Positions 17,129-26,627 are shown, counted from the first letter of the stretch. The stretch is DNA of 64,000 bases from Flavobacteriales bacterium UBA5040 (GCA_002415135.1 DIBY01000025.1:124001-188000), one strand, 5' to 3'. Made by a program: numbers and translations. The notes: generated from the sequence alone by a model not told the origin.

Positions 17129-18841
17129 ATGCGGAAAATCATTTTTAGCATTTGCTTTTTTCTTTTCAATTTAATTTATTCACAACTTACTTATACAGTC
17201 TGCGACAACGATGACGACGGAATTTATAATTTTTCAATATCTGATAGAGAAAAAATCGTAAAACTTTATCAATTTGATTATCAAGAGGAAGCAGAAATAT
17301 ATATTACAGTTAACCGTGGTGGGATTCTTAAAGTAAAAAATCTAGAATCTACAATTCCCTCCATCGAGTTTGTTTGTGCAGCAACAGTCACTGAACCCAC
17401 CTTTTTTGAAATAGCCGTCAATTCTAAAAAAGAAATGTTCGTGACCAATGCGGCAAGAATCATTTATAAAGTAGATTCAGTAAGTTGTGAAAAAACGGCG
17501 ATGAGCACCGTTGCGGATCACGACATACAAGCGCTCTCCTTTGACAGACTCGACAATCTATACAAAAGCGATGGCACCAGCTTGGTAAGTCGGGCATCTG
17601 CTAATGATTTTGATAATTTTATTCCCTGGCATGACTTCGGGAGTGGATTTCCCTCTGGCGACTTTGTAATGGTGGACGATAAAATGTACATTTCGTGGGC
17701 TTATAACCGTTTTGGCGGATTAAACGATTTGTTTGAAGTTACGGTTGATGATGATTTCAATTATATTTCACATGTAAATCTGGGGGCGATAAGAGATGAT
17801 ACGTGGGGTTTAGCTTCTGAGTATGGTAAACTGTATGGCGTCACTTATGCATAGTTGTATGAGATTAATCCAAAAAATCTAAGCACAAAAACAATTTTAA
17901 CAAATCCACGAATCTTCCCAAATGCAGCGTGGTGGGGTGCAGCCGGAAAACATGAAGCAATTAAATTACAGGAAGATCTATTTGAATCGTATGAGGATGC
18001 TCAAAATAACGTTAATGTAATTACATTTCCTTATCAAAACAGGACTCCATTTAAACAAACTATTTATCTACGGTCAGAAAATATTTATACCGGGGAAACA
18101 AAAATAGTATCGATTGATTTAGTCATCAACCCTGCTCCCCGTGTCGAGCTTGAAAAAGAATATATCCTCTGTTATAATGGAGCGTATGGTACGACAATAG
18201 TAGATACGAAACTTTCGGCCGACACTTACTCTTTTGAATGGTTTCACGAGGGTCGTCCAGAGGCAGATGATAAGTCCAGTCTATCCGTAGTTCTGCCTGG
18301 ACTCTATAAAGTGATCGTCACTGATCAATTTACAGGCTGCTCAACGAAGCAAGAATTTAGTACCGTGCAGTCAGAAATTTTCATCAATAATGTAACGACC
18401 AATCAGGAATACATCTTGGTTGAGGCAAGTGGTACCAATCATCCTTTTACTTATATGGTAGATAATGTAATTCAGCAGAATCCTAGATTTGACAGCGTTC
18501 CTTTGGGGGAAATATCAGTATTTGCTATCAATAATAAAAAATGTATCAGCCAAAAAATAGTAAAATCTATCTCAATTAACAATGTCATAAGTCCCAATAG
18601 TGATGGCATCAATGATTTTTTTGAATTAAAAAATACAGTCTTTAAAAATTCTGATTTTAAAATAAACATCGTAAATAAGTACGGTATCTCAGTTCATCAA
18701 AGTATAGTAACGGACAAATTCAAATGGGACGGGCGCGATGCTGTAGGCAGACCATTACCAACCGGAACCTATTGGTACAGTATCTACTCCGCTGAAAAGG
18801 ATAAAAGATATACTGGCTTCATCTTACTTAAAAATTATTAA
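17129..18841 (+). pseudogene. T9SS type B sorting-domain protein, interrupted by an in-frame TAG
   Basis: Two stretches of the same reading frame (241 and 328 residues) are separated only by TAG at 17852-17854. Together they make a 570-residue secreted protein. It has a signal peptide (residues 1-18, ending NLIYSQ), an N-terminal half with beta-propeller-like repeats ('DFGSGFPSGDFVMVDDKMYISW'-type strands), a middle Ig-like part, and a C-terminal gliding-motility-type sorting domain (ISPNSDGINDFFELKN ... KWDGRDAVGRPLPTGTYWYSI ... GFILLKNY) that directs export by the type IX system. No frameshift is needed; one change, for example CAG to TAG, explains the break. Alternatives are a sequencing error or readthrough. 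The second stretch has only a TTG (17855) as possible start, so it is unlikely to be an independent gene. It begins 35 bases after hutH. Confidence 0.8.
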
Positions 18842-18900
18842 TATTTTCGCGGTAATAATTTTTTAAAATTTAATCTCAACTTTTGAGAGAAAAAAGCAAA

Positions 18901-18934
18901 AAAAATTCCATCAAAATGAATTGATGGAATTTTT
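18901..18934. terminator. Bidirectional terminator
   Basis: AAAAATTCCATCAA (18901-18914) and TTGATGGAATTTTT (18921-18934) form a perfect 14-base-pair stem with a six-base loop, ending in a T run on either strand. It separates the convergent T9SS protein and outer-membrane protein genes. Confidence 0.85.
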
Positions 18935-18952
18935 TTAATATTGAAAAGTCAG

Positions 18953-19627
18953 TTACTGAAAAATATAACTTAATCCTAAGCTAAGAATCTGTTCAGATTT
19001 CTTTTTCGCAATGTTAGGATCTGTTCCTGGTTCATTCATCAAACCTTTGTAGGTATTGCTTAATCCAAGATCATATCTCACCGCAAGTTCAAGCTGTCTC
19101 TTAAATGAAAAACCTGCACCGAAACCTACACCAAAATTAAAACTATTCGCTTTACCGTTTACGCCGGGGTAAGCTGGTAGTTCATCGATTGCATAATAAT
19201 CTCTGCTTGGGTCGGTTACTTTCTGGTCAATCAGGAAACTAAATCTTGGCCCTGCCAGTGCAAAAAATTCTGATTCTGCTTCTGAGAAAAATGCTTTAAA
19301 ATAAATAGGCACACTAACGTAGTTATTGGCATAAACTGCGTTGTAACCAGGAGTACCTTTTGCATCTTTATCTTTTCCAGATTCGCCAGCACCTAAATAT
19401 TCTACTTGTGGTTGAATATAAAATTGGTCATTGCTATCTACAGGAATCATTGCTAAAAAACCTCCAAACCCAGAAAATCTGGCTCCAGATGGATTATGGG
19501 CATTACTTATTCGGGAATAAGTACCACCAGCGGTGATTCCGTATCTCGTACTGCTGAAATCGATCTGCGCCGAAACGAGAACAGTAGCCAAAAGTGCTGA
19601 AGTTAAAATTAATTTTTTCATAGCCAT
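18953..19627 (-). CDS. Outer-membrane beta-barrel protein (PorT-like family)
   Basis: A 224-residue protein with a signal peptide (about 1-20, ending VSAQ). Alternating amphipathic strands follow, for example YGITAGGTYSRI, FYIQPQVEYLG, YVSVPIYFKAFF, FALAGPRFSFLI, NFGVGFGAGFSF and LELAVRYDLGL, ending in LSLGLSYIFQ. This is the eight-strand barrel pattern of the PorT/outer-membrane beta-barrel family common in Bacteroidota. Function is unknown beyond being an envelope protein. Translation may start at 19627 (MAMKK) or at 19621 (MKK). It begins 16 bases downstream of sucD on the same strand, so it may be the last gene of that operon. Confidence 0.85.
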   Translation of the reverse strand: MAMKKLILTSALLATVLVSAQIDFSSTRYGITAGGTYSRISNAHNPSGARFSGFGGFLAMIPVDSNDQFYIQPQVEYLGAGESGKDKDAKGTPGYNAVYANNYVSVPIYFKAFFSEAESEFFALAGPRFSFLIDQKVTDPSRDYYAIDELPAYPGVNGKANSFNFGVGFGAGFSFKRQLELAVRYDLGLSNTYKGLMNEPGTDPNIAKKKSEQILSLGLSYIFQ

Positions 19628-19643
19628 TTGTGTTTTTTGTGTT

Positions 19644-20516
19644 TTATCCTAGAACTTTGGCAACGGTAGCACCAATCTCTGCTGGCGAATCTACTACGTT
19701 GATTCCGTTTTCTCTCATAATTGCCATTTTCGCCTGAGCAGTATCTTCATCACCACCAACGATTGCACCAGCATGACCCATTGTTCTTCCTTTAGGAGCA
19801 GTTTGTCCTGCGATAAATCCTACAACCGGTTTTTTAGAACCGCTTTCTTTATACCATCTTGCAGCTTCAGCTTCTAAGTTACCACCGATTTCACCGATCA
19901 TAACAACAGCTTCAGTTTCTGGATCGTTGATAAATAATTCCAATGCTTCTTTAGTAGTTGTTCCGATAATTGGATCACCACCGATTCCGATCGCGGTAGA
20001 AACACCGTAACCAGCTTTTACTACCTGGTCAGCAGCTTCGTAAGTTAAAGTTCCTGATTTAGAAACGATTCCTACTTTTCCTTTTTTGAAAACGAAACCT
20101 GGCATAATACCGATCTTCGCTTCATCAGAAGTAATAATTCCTGGGCAGTTTGGGCCGATCAATCTGCTATCTTTGTCAGCAAGGTAAGCTTTCACTTTCA
20201 CCATATCTTCCACTGGGATTCCCTCAGTAATACAAACGATTACTTTGATTCCTGCTTCAGCAGCTTCCATAATTGCATCTGCAGCAAACGCTGGTGGTAC
20301 AAAAATGATACTTACGTTAGCTCCAGCTTTTTCTACTGCATCGGCAACCGTATTAAATACTGGTTTTCCTAAATGCTCAGAACCTCCTTTTCCTGGAGTA
20401 ACACCACCTACGACGTTTGTTCCGTATTCGATCATTTGACCTGCGTGGAAAGTTCCTTCATTTCCGGTAAATCCTTGTACGATTACTTTAGAATCTTTGT
20501 TTACTAATACTGACAT
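19644..20516 (-). CDS. sucD: Succinate-CoA ligase, ADP-forming, alpha subunit
   Basis: The 290-residue alpha subunit of succinyl-CoA synthetase, a TCA-cycle enzyme that couples succinyl-CoA hydrolysis to nucleotide triphosphate synthesis. The CoA-binding domain opens with [19 protein letters not shown]. The active-site phosphohistidine lies in GHAGAIVGG near the C-terminus, and the loop [13 protein letters not shown] is also characteristic. The beta subunit gene sucC is not in the window, a split arrangement I recall as common in this class. It follows the second lpxD-like gene on the same strand but has its own -7 element. Confidence 0.97.
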   Translation of the reverse strand: MSVLVNKDSKVIVQGFTGNEGTFHAGQMIEYGTNVVGGVTPGKGGSEHLGKPVFNTVADAVEKAGANVSIIFVPPAFAADAIMEAAEAGIKVIVCITEGIPVEDMVKVKAYLADKDSRLIGPNCPGIITSDEAKIGIMPGFVFKKGKVGIVSKSGTLTYEAADQVVKAGYGVSTAIGIGGDPIIGTTTKEALELFINDPETEAVVMIGEIGGNLEAEAARWYKESGSKKPVVGFIAGQTAPKGRTMGHAGAIVGGDEDTAQAKMAIMRENGINVVDSPAEIGATVAKVLG

Positions 20517-20556
20517 TTTTTATTAATTTAAATTTATTATTCGATGTTAATGAGGA

Positions 20557-20564
20557 CAAAATTA
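20557..20564 (-). promoter_or_regulatory. -7 promoter element of sucD
   Basis: TAATTTTG on the minus strand, about 40 bases before the ATG, matching TAnnTTTG. It suggests that sucD has its own transcript in addition to any read-through from the lipid A operon. Confidence 0.45.
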
Positions 20565-20599
20565 CTTAATAATATTTGAATTGAATGGCAACCAAGGCC

Positions 20600-21502
20600 T
20601 TATTTCATATTCTTAAGTTTCACCTCTTTTCTTAAATACTGCTTGAATTCTTCTGCGAGCTGACCAAAGTAAACTCCTTTTTTCAAATCTCTGTTAGCTC
20701 CACATTTTGCGAGCAGAACGGTTCCACTTTCAATGCGAACTCCCGACGCCATTCCGACCTGTCCCCAAATCGTCACTTCATCTTCGATGTTGCAACAACC
20801 TGCGATCCCGGTCTGGGAAGCGATCAAGCATCTTTTTCCGACAACGGTATCATGACCGATCTGGATTTGATTATCTAAAACAGAACCTTCGCCAATGATG
20901 GTGGAATCTGTCACTCCACGATCGATGGTACACCCGTTTCCGATCTGTACATTATTTTCGATGATGACATTCCCGACTGAAATTAAACGGTCAAAATTCC
21001 CGTCTAATTTTCTGTAATAAAAAGCATCTCCACCCAAAACAGTGTTGGACTGAATGATGACGTTATCACCGATAACCGTTCGGTCGCCGATCACTACATT
21101 GGGAAAAATGACACAATCATTTCCGATTTTTACATTATTACCAATGACTACGGAAGAATGAATTTGCGTTCGCTCTCCTACCTCCAACTCATGAAGCGTT
21201 TCGCCAAAGTTGGTAATCTTTGTAAAATGGGTATTGATCTTATTAAAATCACGGAAAGGATCATCGGAAACGAGCAATGCTTTTCCGGGAGGACAATCAA
21301 CTTCTTTATCGATGAGAATAATGGTAGCCTCAGAATGAAGTGCTTTGTCGTAATATTTTGGATGATTAACAAAAACGATTTCCCCATTTTTAACCCGATG
21401 AATTTCATTGGTTCCCAGGATCGAAAAGTTTTCGTCGCCAATCATTTTAGCGCCAATAATTTCTGAAATGGATTTAAGGGTTTGTGGTTTTGTAAAAATC
21501 AT
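20600..21502 (-). CDS. LpxD-like N-acyltransferase (second copy)
   Basis: A 300-residue left-handed beta-helix acyltransferase. The N-terminal domain (residues 1-100) resembles the uridine-binding part of LpxD. It is followed by hexapeptide repeats of the form (I/V)GxxxxI and a short C-terminal helix. The catalytic histidine is kept in QIQIGHDTVVG. It is about 40 residues shorter than the main LpxD encoded four genes upstream. The family adds a 3-hydroxyacyl chain to UDP-3-O-acyl-glucosamine; whether this copy does the same reaction, with another chain length or on another sugar, is unknown. The ATG at 21502 is preferred to the TTG at 21505. As I recall, a second copy beside efp is conserved in Flavobacteriia. 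Confidence 0.85.
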   Translation of the reverse strand: MIFTKPQTLKSISEIIGAKMIGDENFSILGTNEIHRVKNGEIVFVNHPKYYDKALHSEATIILIDKEVDCPPGKALLVSDDPFRDFNKINTHFTKITNFGETLHELEVGERTQIHSSVVIGNNVKIGNDCVIFPNVVIGDRTVIGDNVIIQSNTVLGGDAFYYRKLDGNFDRLISVGNVIIENNVQIGNGCTIDRGVTDSTIIGEGSVLDNQIQIGHDTVVGKRCLIASQTGIAGCCNIEDEVTIWGQVGMASGVRIESGTVLLAKCGANRDLKKGVYFGQLAEEFKQYLRKEVKLKNMK

Positions 21503-21518
21503 CAATCTATTCTTCTAA

Positions 21519-22082
21519 TTATTTTACTCTTTCTAAGTAAGATCCGTCTTCGGTATTTACTTTAATTTTATCACCAGCTTCGATGAATAATGGCACCATT
21601 ACTCTGGCTCCTGTTTCTACGATGGCATTTTTAAGGGCGTTGGTTGCCGTATTTCCTTTTACTCCTGGATCTGCTTCCGTAACTTCTAAATAAACCGTCG
21701 GTGGAATTTCTGCAGATAAAGGGGACTCATCTGCATCTTTCAAAATAATCGTTACTTCTTCACCTGCTTTCATAAACTGAGCATTTTCGATCATGTCTTT
21801 ATCAAGATAGATTTGTGAAAAATCGTCATTATTCATAAAGTGATATCCGTTATCATCTTCATATAAATACTGGAATTTTCTGGTGATCACTTTTACCTCA
21901 TCTATTTTGTGACCTGCAGAAAAGGTATTGTCTAAAACTTTACCGTTGGTTACCGACTTCATTTTCGTTCTCACGAAAGCCGGACCTTTACCTGGTTTAA
22001 CGTGCATAAATTCAATAACTTTAAAGATGTCATTGCTAAATTCGATGCACATTCCTTTTTTAATATCGTTGCTTGTTGCCAT
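21519..22082 (-). CDS. efp: Elongation factor P
   Basis: EF-P enters stalled ribosomes at proline runs and promotes peptide-bond formation. The protein has the usual length (187 residues) and three beta-barrel domains. The tip loop reads HVKPGKGPAFVRTK, with Lys32 at the position that is post-translationally modified in many bacteria; the modifying enzyme is not in the window. The C-terminal signature GDKIKVNTEDGSYLERV is present. It sits between lpxA and the second lpxD-like gene, 17 bases from the latter's start codon, so it is likely read in the lipid A operon. Confidence 0.97.
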   Translation of the reverse strand: MATSNDIKKGMCIEFSNDIFKVIEFMHVKPGKGPAFVRTKMKSVTNGKVLDNTFSAGHKIDEVKVITRKFQYLYEDDNGYHFMNNDDFSQIYLDKDMIENAQFMKAGEEVTIILKDADESPLSAEIPPTVYLEVTEADPGVKGNTATNALKNAIVETGARVMVPLFIEAGDKIKVNTEDGSYLERVK

Positions 22083-22126
22083 TTATTTTGATAGTTGATA
22101 GTTAAAACTTAATTGAGTTATTTTAT

Positions 22127-22915
22127 TTATTCTTTACCTGTTCCGTACCCTTTTACAATTCCTCTTGGCGAGTTTCTCATAAACTCTAAGATCTCGTCGC
22201 GTTCTGCGGTGGGCAACATTTCTTTTTCAATATAAATAGCTGCTTGGGAAACATTCATTTTCATTTGGAAAACGGCGCGGTAAATTTTCTGAATTTCAAA
22301 GATTTTATCGTTGGTAAAGCCTCTTCTTCTAAGACCTACAGAATTAATTCCTGCATAAGTCATCGGTTCACGAGCTACTTTTACATATGGTGGAATATCT
22401 TTTCTCACCAACGTTCCGCCCGAAATCATGACATGTTTGCCGATCTTGCCAAACTGATGTACGGCGGAAAGTCCACCCATTACGGTGTAATCGCCAATTT
22501 CAACATGACCTGCGATACCGCAACCATTAACGATGATCACATGATCACCGATAATACAGTCATGTGCAATATGCGAGGTTGCCATTATAAGACATTCCTT
22601 GCCAATCTTAGTATAACCAAGTGCCTTCGTTCCGCGGTTTACGGTAACACATTCTCTTATCGTTGTTCCATCACCGATGATCACCTGGGTATCTTCACCG
22701 TCAAATTTCAAATCTTGTGGAATTGCAGAAATAACCGTTCCTGGAAATATTCTACAATTTTTTCCGATTCTGGCTCCATCCATAATGGTTACATTAGAAC
22801 CGATCCAAGTACCTTCGCCAATCTTAACATCACCTGCAATCGTCGTAAACGGTTCTATGGTAACATTTTTACTAATCTTTGCACGCTTATCTACGGCAGC
22901 CAGCTGATGAATCAT
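22127..22915 (-). CDS. lpxA: UDP-N-acetylglucosamine acyltransferase
   Basis: LpxA performs the first step of lipid A synthesis, moving a 3-hydroxyacyl chain from acyl carrier protein to the 3-OH of UDP-GlcNAc in the cytoplasm. The 262-residue protein is a left-handed beta-helix of hexapeptide repeats. The catalytic histidine lies in MATSHIAHDCIIG, the HQFGKIGKH and GLRRRGF motifs are typical, and a helical C-terminus follows. Its start codon directly follows the lpxC-fabZ stop (22916), so the two are almost certainly co-translated. Confidence 0.97.
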   Translation of the reverse strand: MIHQLAAVDKRAKISKNVTIEPFTTIAGDVKIGEGTWIGSNVTIMDGARIGKNCRIFPGTVISAIPQDLKFDGEDTQVIIGDGTTIRECVTVNRGTKALGYTKIGKECLIMATSHIAHDCIIGDHVIIVNGCGIAGHVEIGDYTVMGGLSAVHQFGKIGKHVMISGGTLVRKDIPPYVKVAREPMTYAGINSVGLRRRGFTNDKIFEIQKIYRAVFQMKMNVSQAAIYIEKEMLPTAERDEILEFMRNSPRGIVKGYGTGKE

Positions 22916-24313
22916 TTATTCAGGTTTATTTTTTGCCACCTGAGCCATCAGTTCTGCTTCTACCACAACGCTGTCTCCGACATATCCATATCCCTGCATG
23001 TGAACAATTCCTCTTCTGATAGGTGAAATTAATTCAATTTTAAATACCATTGTATCTCCGGGAACTACTTTTTTCTTGAATTTTACTTTATCCATTTTGA
23101 TAAAATAAGTAGAGTAATTTTCTGGATCCGGAACACTTGCCAAAACTAAAATTCCTCCCGTCTGCGCCAAAGCTTCTACCTGTAAAACTCCAGGCATCAC
23201 TGGTTCTTTCGGAAAGTGACCTACGAAAAACGGTTCGTTCATCGTCACATTTTTCAATCCGACCACATGCCTTTCAGATAGTTCTAAAATTTTATCAATC
23301 AATAAAAATGGTGGACGGTGTGGCATCAATTTCATAATTCCATTGATGTCGTAAACCGGTTCTTTATAAATATCGATATCGGGAACATTTTTCTTTTTCT
23401 GCAGTTTCCACTGTCTGTTTAATTTCTTAGCAAACTGAGTATTTACAAAATGTCCTGGTTTGTTTGCGATAACCTTTCCTTTAATTTTAACACCAACCAA
23501 AGCCAAATCACCGATCACATCTAATAATTTGTGACGCGCCGCTTCATTAGGATAATTTAAAGTAAGATTATCTAAAATACCATTCGGACGAATTGAAACT
23601 TCATCCTTACCGAAGGCTTTTTTTAATTTATCTGCAGTTTCTGGCGTCAATTCTTTATCAACATAAACGATGGCGTTAGAAATATCACCACCTTTAATTA
23701 AGCCTGCATCTAAAAGCATTTCTAATTCATGTAGAAAACTAAAAGTACGCGCCGCAGAAATTTCGGTTTTAAATTCAGAAATATCTTTTAAAGTCGCATT
23801 TTGAGTTCCTAATACTTTAGTTCCAAAATCAACCATCGTTGTTACTTCATAAGTATCAGATGGGATGATGGTAATTTCCGAACCTGTTGCCGGATCGCTG
23901 TAACTCAATACTTCTTTTACAACCAAATATTCTCTGGCTGCGCATTGTTGCTTGATTCCTGCTTTCTCGATCGCTTCTACGAAAAATTTAGAAGAACCAT
24001 CTAAAATCGGTGGTTCTGCACTGTCCATTTCTAAGATGGCATTATCAATATCACAGCCAACCAAAGCAGCAAGCAAATGCTCACAAGTATGGATCCTAAC
24101 TCCTAATTTCTCTAAGGTTGTTCCGCGTTCGGTCGTCGTTACATAGTTGACATCAGCTTCAATATGAGGATGTCCCTCCAAATCTGTTCTAACGAAAACA
24201 AAACCTGTATTTTCTTTAGCAGGTTTGATGGTTAAAGTTACTTCGCGACCAGTATGCAGTCCGATTCCGGAGAGAGAGATCTCTTCGTTTAAAGTTTGTT
24301 GTTTATCACTCAT
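22916..24313 (-). CDS. lpxC: Bifunctional UDP-3-O-acyl-GlcNAc deacetylase / 3-hydroxyacyl-ACP dehydratase (LpxC-FabZ fusion)
   Basis: A 465-residue fusion characteristic of Bacteroidota. Residues 1 to about 305 are LpxC, the zinc deacetylase committing UDP-GlcNAc to lipid A: GIGLHTG, the zinc-ligand helix EHLLAALVG and HKLLDVIGDLALVG are present. Residues about 325-465 are FabZ, the fatty-acid synthesis dehydratase: MPHRPPFLLIDKI and GHFPKEPVMPGVLQVEALAQ carry its His and Glu. The fusion links membrane lipid and lipid A supply. The frame is open to a TTG at 24340, but the ATG at 24313 is chosen because MSDKQQTLNEEISLSGIG fits the family. This start overlaps the lpxD stop by eight bases. Confidence 0.96.
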   Translation of the reverse strand: MSDKQQTLNEEISLSGIGLHTGREVTLTIKPAKENTGFVFVRTDLEGHPHIEADVNYVTTTERGTTLEKLGVRIHTCEHLLAALVGCDIDNAILEMDSAEPPILDGSSKFFVEAIEKAGIKQQCAAREYLVVKEVLSYSDPATGSEITIIPSDTYEVTTMVDFGTKVLGTQNATLKDISEFKTEISAARTFSFLHELEMLLDAGLIKGGDISNAIVYVDKELTPETADKLKKAFGKDEVSIRPNGILDNLTLNYPNEAARHKLLDVIGDLALVGVKIKGKVIANKPGHFVNTQFAKKLNRQWKLQKKKNVPDIDIYKEPVYDINGIMKLMPHRPPFLLIDKILELSERHVVGLKNVTMNEPFFVGHFPKEPVMPGVLQVEALAQTGGILVLASVPDPENYSTYFIKMDKVKFKKKVVPGDTMVFKIELISPIRRGIVHMQGYGYVGDSVVVEAELMAQVAKNKPE

Positions 24314-25337
24314 TAGTTTTATCTTTTGAGTTATTCTCAAGAGTATTTATTCGTTTAACAATATCGGCGAAGTTTCTGAAATGCACATAATTTCTTCGGT
24401 AATCGCCTGCATTAATTGCTGGTGAACCGTACAGAATTTCGCCGTCTTTGGTGTTAGAATTAACACCACTTTGTGCCTGTATTTTTACTTGATTTCCAAT
24501 TTCGATATGACCTACAATCCCGACTTGACCGCCGATTTGATTCCAGTCACCAATCACGGTCGAACCAGCTATTCCCGCTTGTGCAGCAATAACGTTGTTC
24601 TGACCAATTTTCACATTGTGAGCAATTTGGATCAAATTATCAATTTTAGTTCCTCTTCCAATAATGGTTGAACCAATGGTACCGCGATCGATACTACAGT
24701 TAGAACCAATTTCTACATGATCTTCTAAGATCACATTTCCTAATTGTGGAATTTTTTGATAACCGTCTTTGGTTGGTTGAAAACCAAAACCATCAGACCC
24801 AATTACGGAATTGGAATGAACGATGCAATTATCGCCGATCACGCAGTAGTCGTAAACTCTTACACCACTGTACAACACGCAGTTTTTACCGATCTTTACA
24901 TTTTTACCGATAAATACCTGAGGATAAATTTGAGAACCGTCGCCGATCTTTACTTTTTCAGATACGCAGGTAAAAGCACCTACATATACGTTTTCGCCTA
25001 CAGATGCAGATTCATGAAAAACTGCTCCATCTTCAATTCCTGATTTACGGCCCTGCATCTCTTGATACAGATTCATAAGAACCTGAAAAGCCAGATAGGC
25101 ATCTTCAACAGCGATAATGGTTGGTTGGTAAGGTTTGTCGGATAAAAGTTTCTCGGAAACAATTAGAACTGAGCATTTTGACTGATCAATATACTCTGCA
25201 AATCTTTCTTGGGCAACGAAAGAAAGATGGCCATCTTCGCCACTTTCGATAGGCGAAACTCCTGTGATCAGGGCCTGCTCATCTCCTATTATTCTTCCAT
25301 TAATAAAATTTGCAATCTGCGATGCGGTAAATTCCAT
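24306..25337 (-). CDS. lpxD: UDP-3-O-(3-hydroxyacyl)glucosamine N-acyltransferase
   Basis: LpxD adds the second 3-hydroxyacyl chain to UDP-3-O-acylglucosamine in lipid A synthesis. The protein is about 343 residues. It has the N-terminal LpxD domain (EFTASQIANFINGRIIGDE...), hexapeptide repeats forming a left-handed helix, the catalytic histidine in LIQIAHNVKIGQ, and a C-terminal helix. The frame extends three codons to a TTG at 25346, but that TTG is part of the -7 promoter element, so the ATG at 25337 is the start. Six bases separate the element from the ATG, predicting a leaderless mRNA. It is the first gene of the lpxD-lpxC/fabZ-lpxA-efp-lpxD2 operon. Confidence 0.96.
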   Translation of the reverse strand: MEFTASQIANFINGRIIGDEQALITGVSPIESGEDGHLSFVAQERFAEYIDQSKCSVLIVSEKLLSDKPYQPTIIAVEDAYLAFQVLMNLYQEMQGRKSGIEDGAVFHESASVGENVYVGAFTCVSEKVKIGDGSQIYPQVFIGKNVKIGKNCVLYSGVRVYDYCVIGDNCIVHSNSVIGSDGFGFQPTKDGYQKIPQLGNVILEDHVEIGSNCSIDRGTIGSTIIGRGTKIDNLIQIAHNVKIGQNNVIAAQAGIAGSTVIGDWNQIGGQVGIVGHIEIGNQVKIQAQSGVNSNTKDGEILYGSPAINAGDYRRNYVHFRNFADIVKRINTLENNSKDKTNE

Positions 25338-25343
25338 ATCTGG

Positions 25344-25373
25344 CAAAGATAAGAAATTCCCAAATATGCCAAA
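25344..25373 (-). promoter_or_regulatory. Promoter of the lpxD operon
   Basis: On the minus strand TTTG (25370-25373) and TATCTTTG (25344-25351) are separated by 18 bases, a full match to the Bacteroidota promoter. The -7 element ends six bases before the lpxD ATG, so the mRNA is predicted to begin at the start codon. Confidence 0.65.
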
Positions 25374-25397
25374 TCATTTATGCAACAAATAACTGCT

Positions 25398-26609
25398 TTA
25401 AATTTCTCGTGGGAACGATAAAATATACTTGGTATTCAATTGATTGATAAATGAGGAAAGAATTTGATTTTCAGAACGGTCGAGGGTGATTTTCTGACCA
25501 TTCTTTAGCAATAGGTAGATGGGCTGTTGTTCAGCATTGTAAGGTAGTAGATCTCGCGAGATCTGCTCCACTAATTCGGCTCCGATAGCTGATCCGAACT
25601 TGCTGTCGGTTTTATTTATTTTATCGGTAATAAATTCTGAATCAAACGGTTTTGAAGAAATAATTGTTTTAGGGAATTTACGTTCAATAACACATTTACA
25701 CAGATAAGACAAAACGATATCTTCATTTTTAGACCAGAACTTGGTGGCTTGAATTACATCATTATCGTCGAGTTCTGTAAAACGTTGAATGTCTTCTTCG
25801 GTCGCTTTATCAAAATGATTCTTATTGAGAAAGTACGCCAGATTTTCAGAAGCTGGCAACGCTTTCCCTTTCGAAACCAAGTATTTTGCACGTGCTAAAA
25901 TTTTCACCAAAAGTGATTCTGCTAAAACTGAAGTCTTGTGATAATAAACTTGCCAATACATAAACATCCTCGCCGTAAGGAAATTTTCTATGGAATAAAT
26001 TCCTTTCGCATCAATTACCAATTCATCCTCTGAAACATTCATCATCGAAATGATACGCTGGGTATTTACATTTCCCTCAGAAACGCCGGTGTAGAAACTG
26101 TCGCGTTTTAGATAATCCAAGCGGTCAACATCTAATTGTGACGATATCAATTGGTTAAAGAATTTTCGTTCGTATTTTCCCTGAAACATTTCAATCGCCA
26201 TGGAAAGCTCACCGTTAAATTCCTGATTCATTTTATTCATCAACAACAGCGATAATTTCTCGTGGTGCCAGTCGTCCATTAACATGTTTTCTAAGGCGTG
26301 AGAAAAGGGACCGTGTCCAACATCGTGAAGTAAAATCGCTAATAAAGCTGCCTTCTCCTCTTCTATTGAAATTTTTACGCCTTTTAATTTTAAAGTTGAC
26401 AACGCCGTAAACATTAAATGCATCGCACCCAAAGCATGATGAAATCTGGTATGTGTCGCTCCAGGAAAAATTAGATTTAATAATCCAGTTTGAGAAATCC
26501 GTCTTAATCTTTGAAAATAAGGATGCTCAATCACGTCAAAAAGAATTTCGTGCGGAATACTGATAAATCCGTGAACAGGATCGTTGATGATTTTAAATTT
26601 ATTAGTCAT
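25398..26609 (-). CDS. HD-domain phosphohydrolase (dGTPase-like)
   Basis: A 403-residue soluble HD-domain protein. Metal-binding residues are visible in RFHHALGAMHLM and LLHDVGHGPFSHALE, with a later Asp in SSQLDVDRLDYLKRD. This is the signature of the deoxynucleotide triphosphohydrolase-like group near SAMHD1 and dGTPases. Such enzymes hydrolyse (d)NTPs, but the substrate of this branch is not established by sequence. The frame extends to a TTG at 26630 that lies inside a -7 element, so the ATG at 26609 (MTNKFKIINDPVHGFI) is used. It is divergent from porX. Confidence 0.88.
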   Translation of the reverse strand: MTNKFKIINDPVHGFISIPHEILFDVIEHPYFQRLRRISQTGLLNLIFPGATHTRFHHALGAMHLMFTALSTLKLKGVKISIEEEKAALLAILLHDVGHGPFSHALENMLMDDWHHEKLSLLLMNKMNQEFNGELSMAIEMFQGKYERKFFNQLISSQLDVDRLDYLKRDSFYTGVSEGNVNTQRIISMMNVSEDELVIDAKGIYSIENFLTARMFMYWQVYYHKTSVLAESLLVKILARAKYLVSKGKALPASENLAYFLNKNHFDKATEEDIQRFTELDDNDVIQATKFWSKNEDIVLSYLCKCVIERKFPKTIISSKPFDSEFITDKINKTDSKFGSAIGAELVEQISRDLLPYNAEQQPIYLLLKNGQKITLDRSENQILSSFINQLNTKYILSFPREI

Positions 26610-26627
26610 AATAGAAACTTGGAGGTG

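Noticed and set aside
17855..18841. Independent gene starting at TTG 17855
   Set aside because: It is the same frame as the upstream part, begins mid-domain, has no signal peptide, and no promoter lies before it; treated as the second half of an interrupted gene.
22244..23026. 260-codon open frame on the plus strand
   Set aside because: It lies opposite lpxA and lpxC-fabZ, and its Asn/Asp/His-rich sequence is a mirror of the hexapeptide repeats. No promoter or family resemblance.
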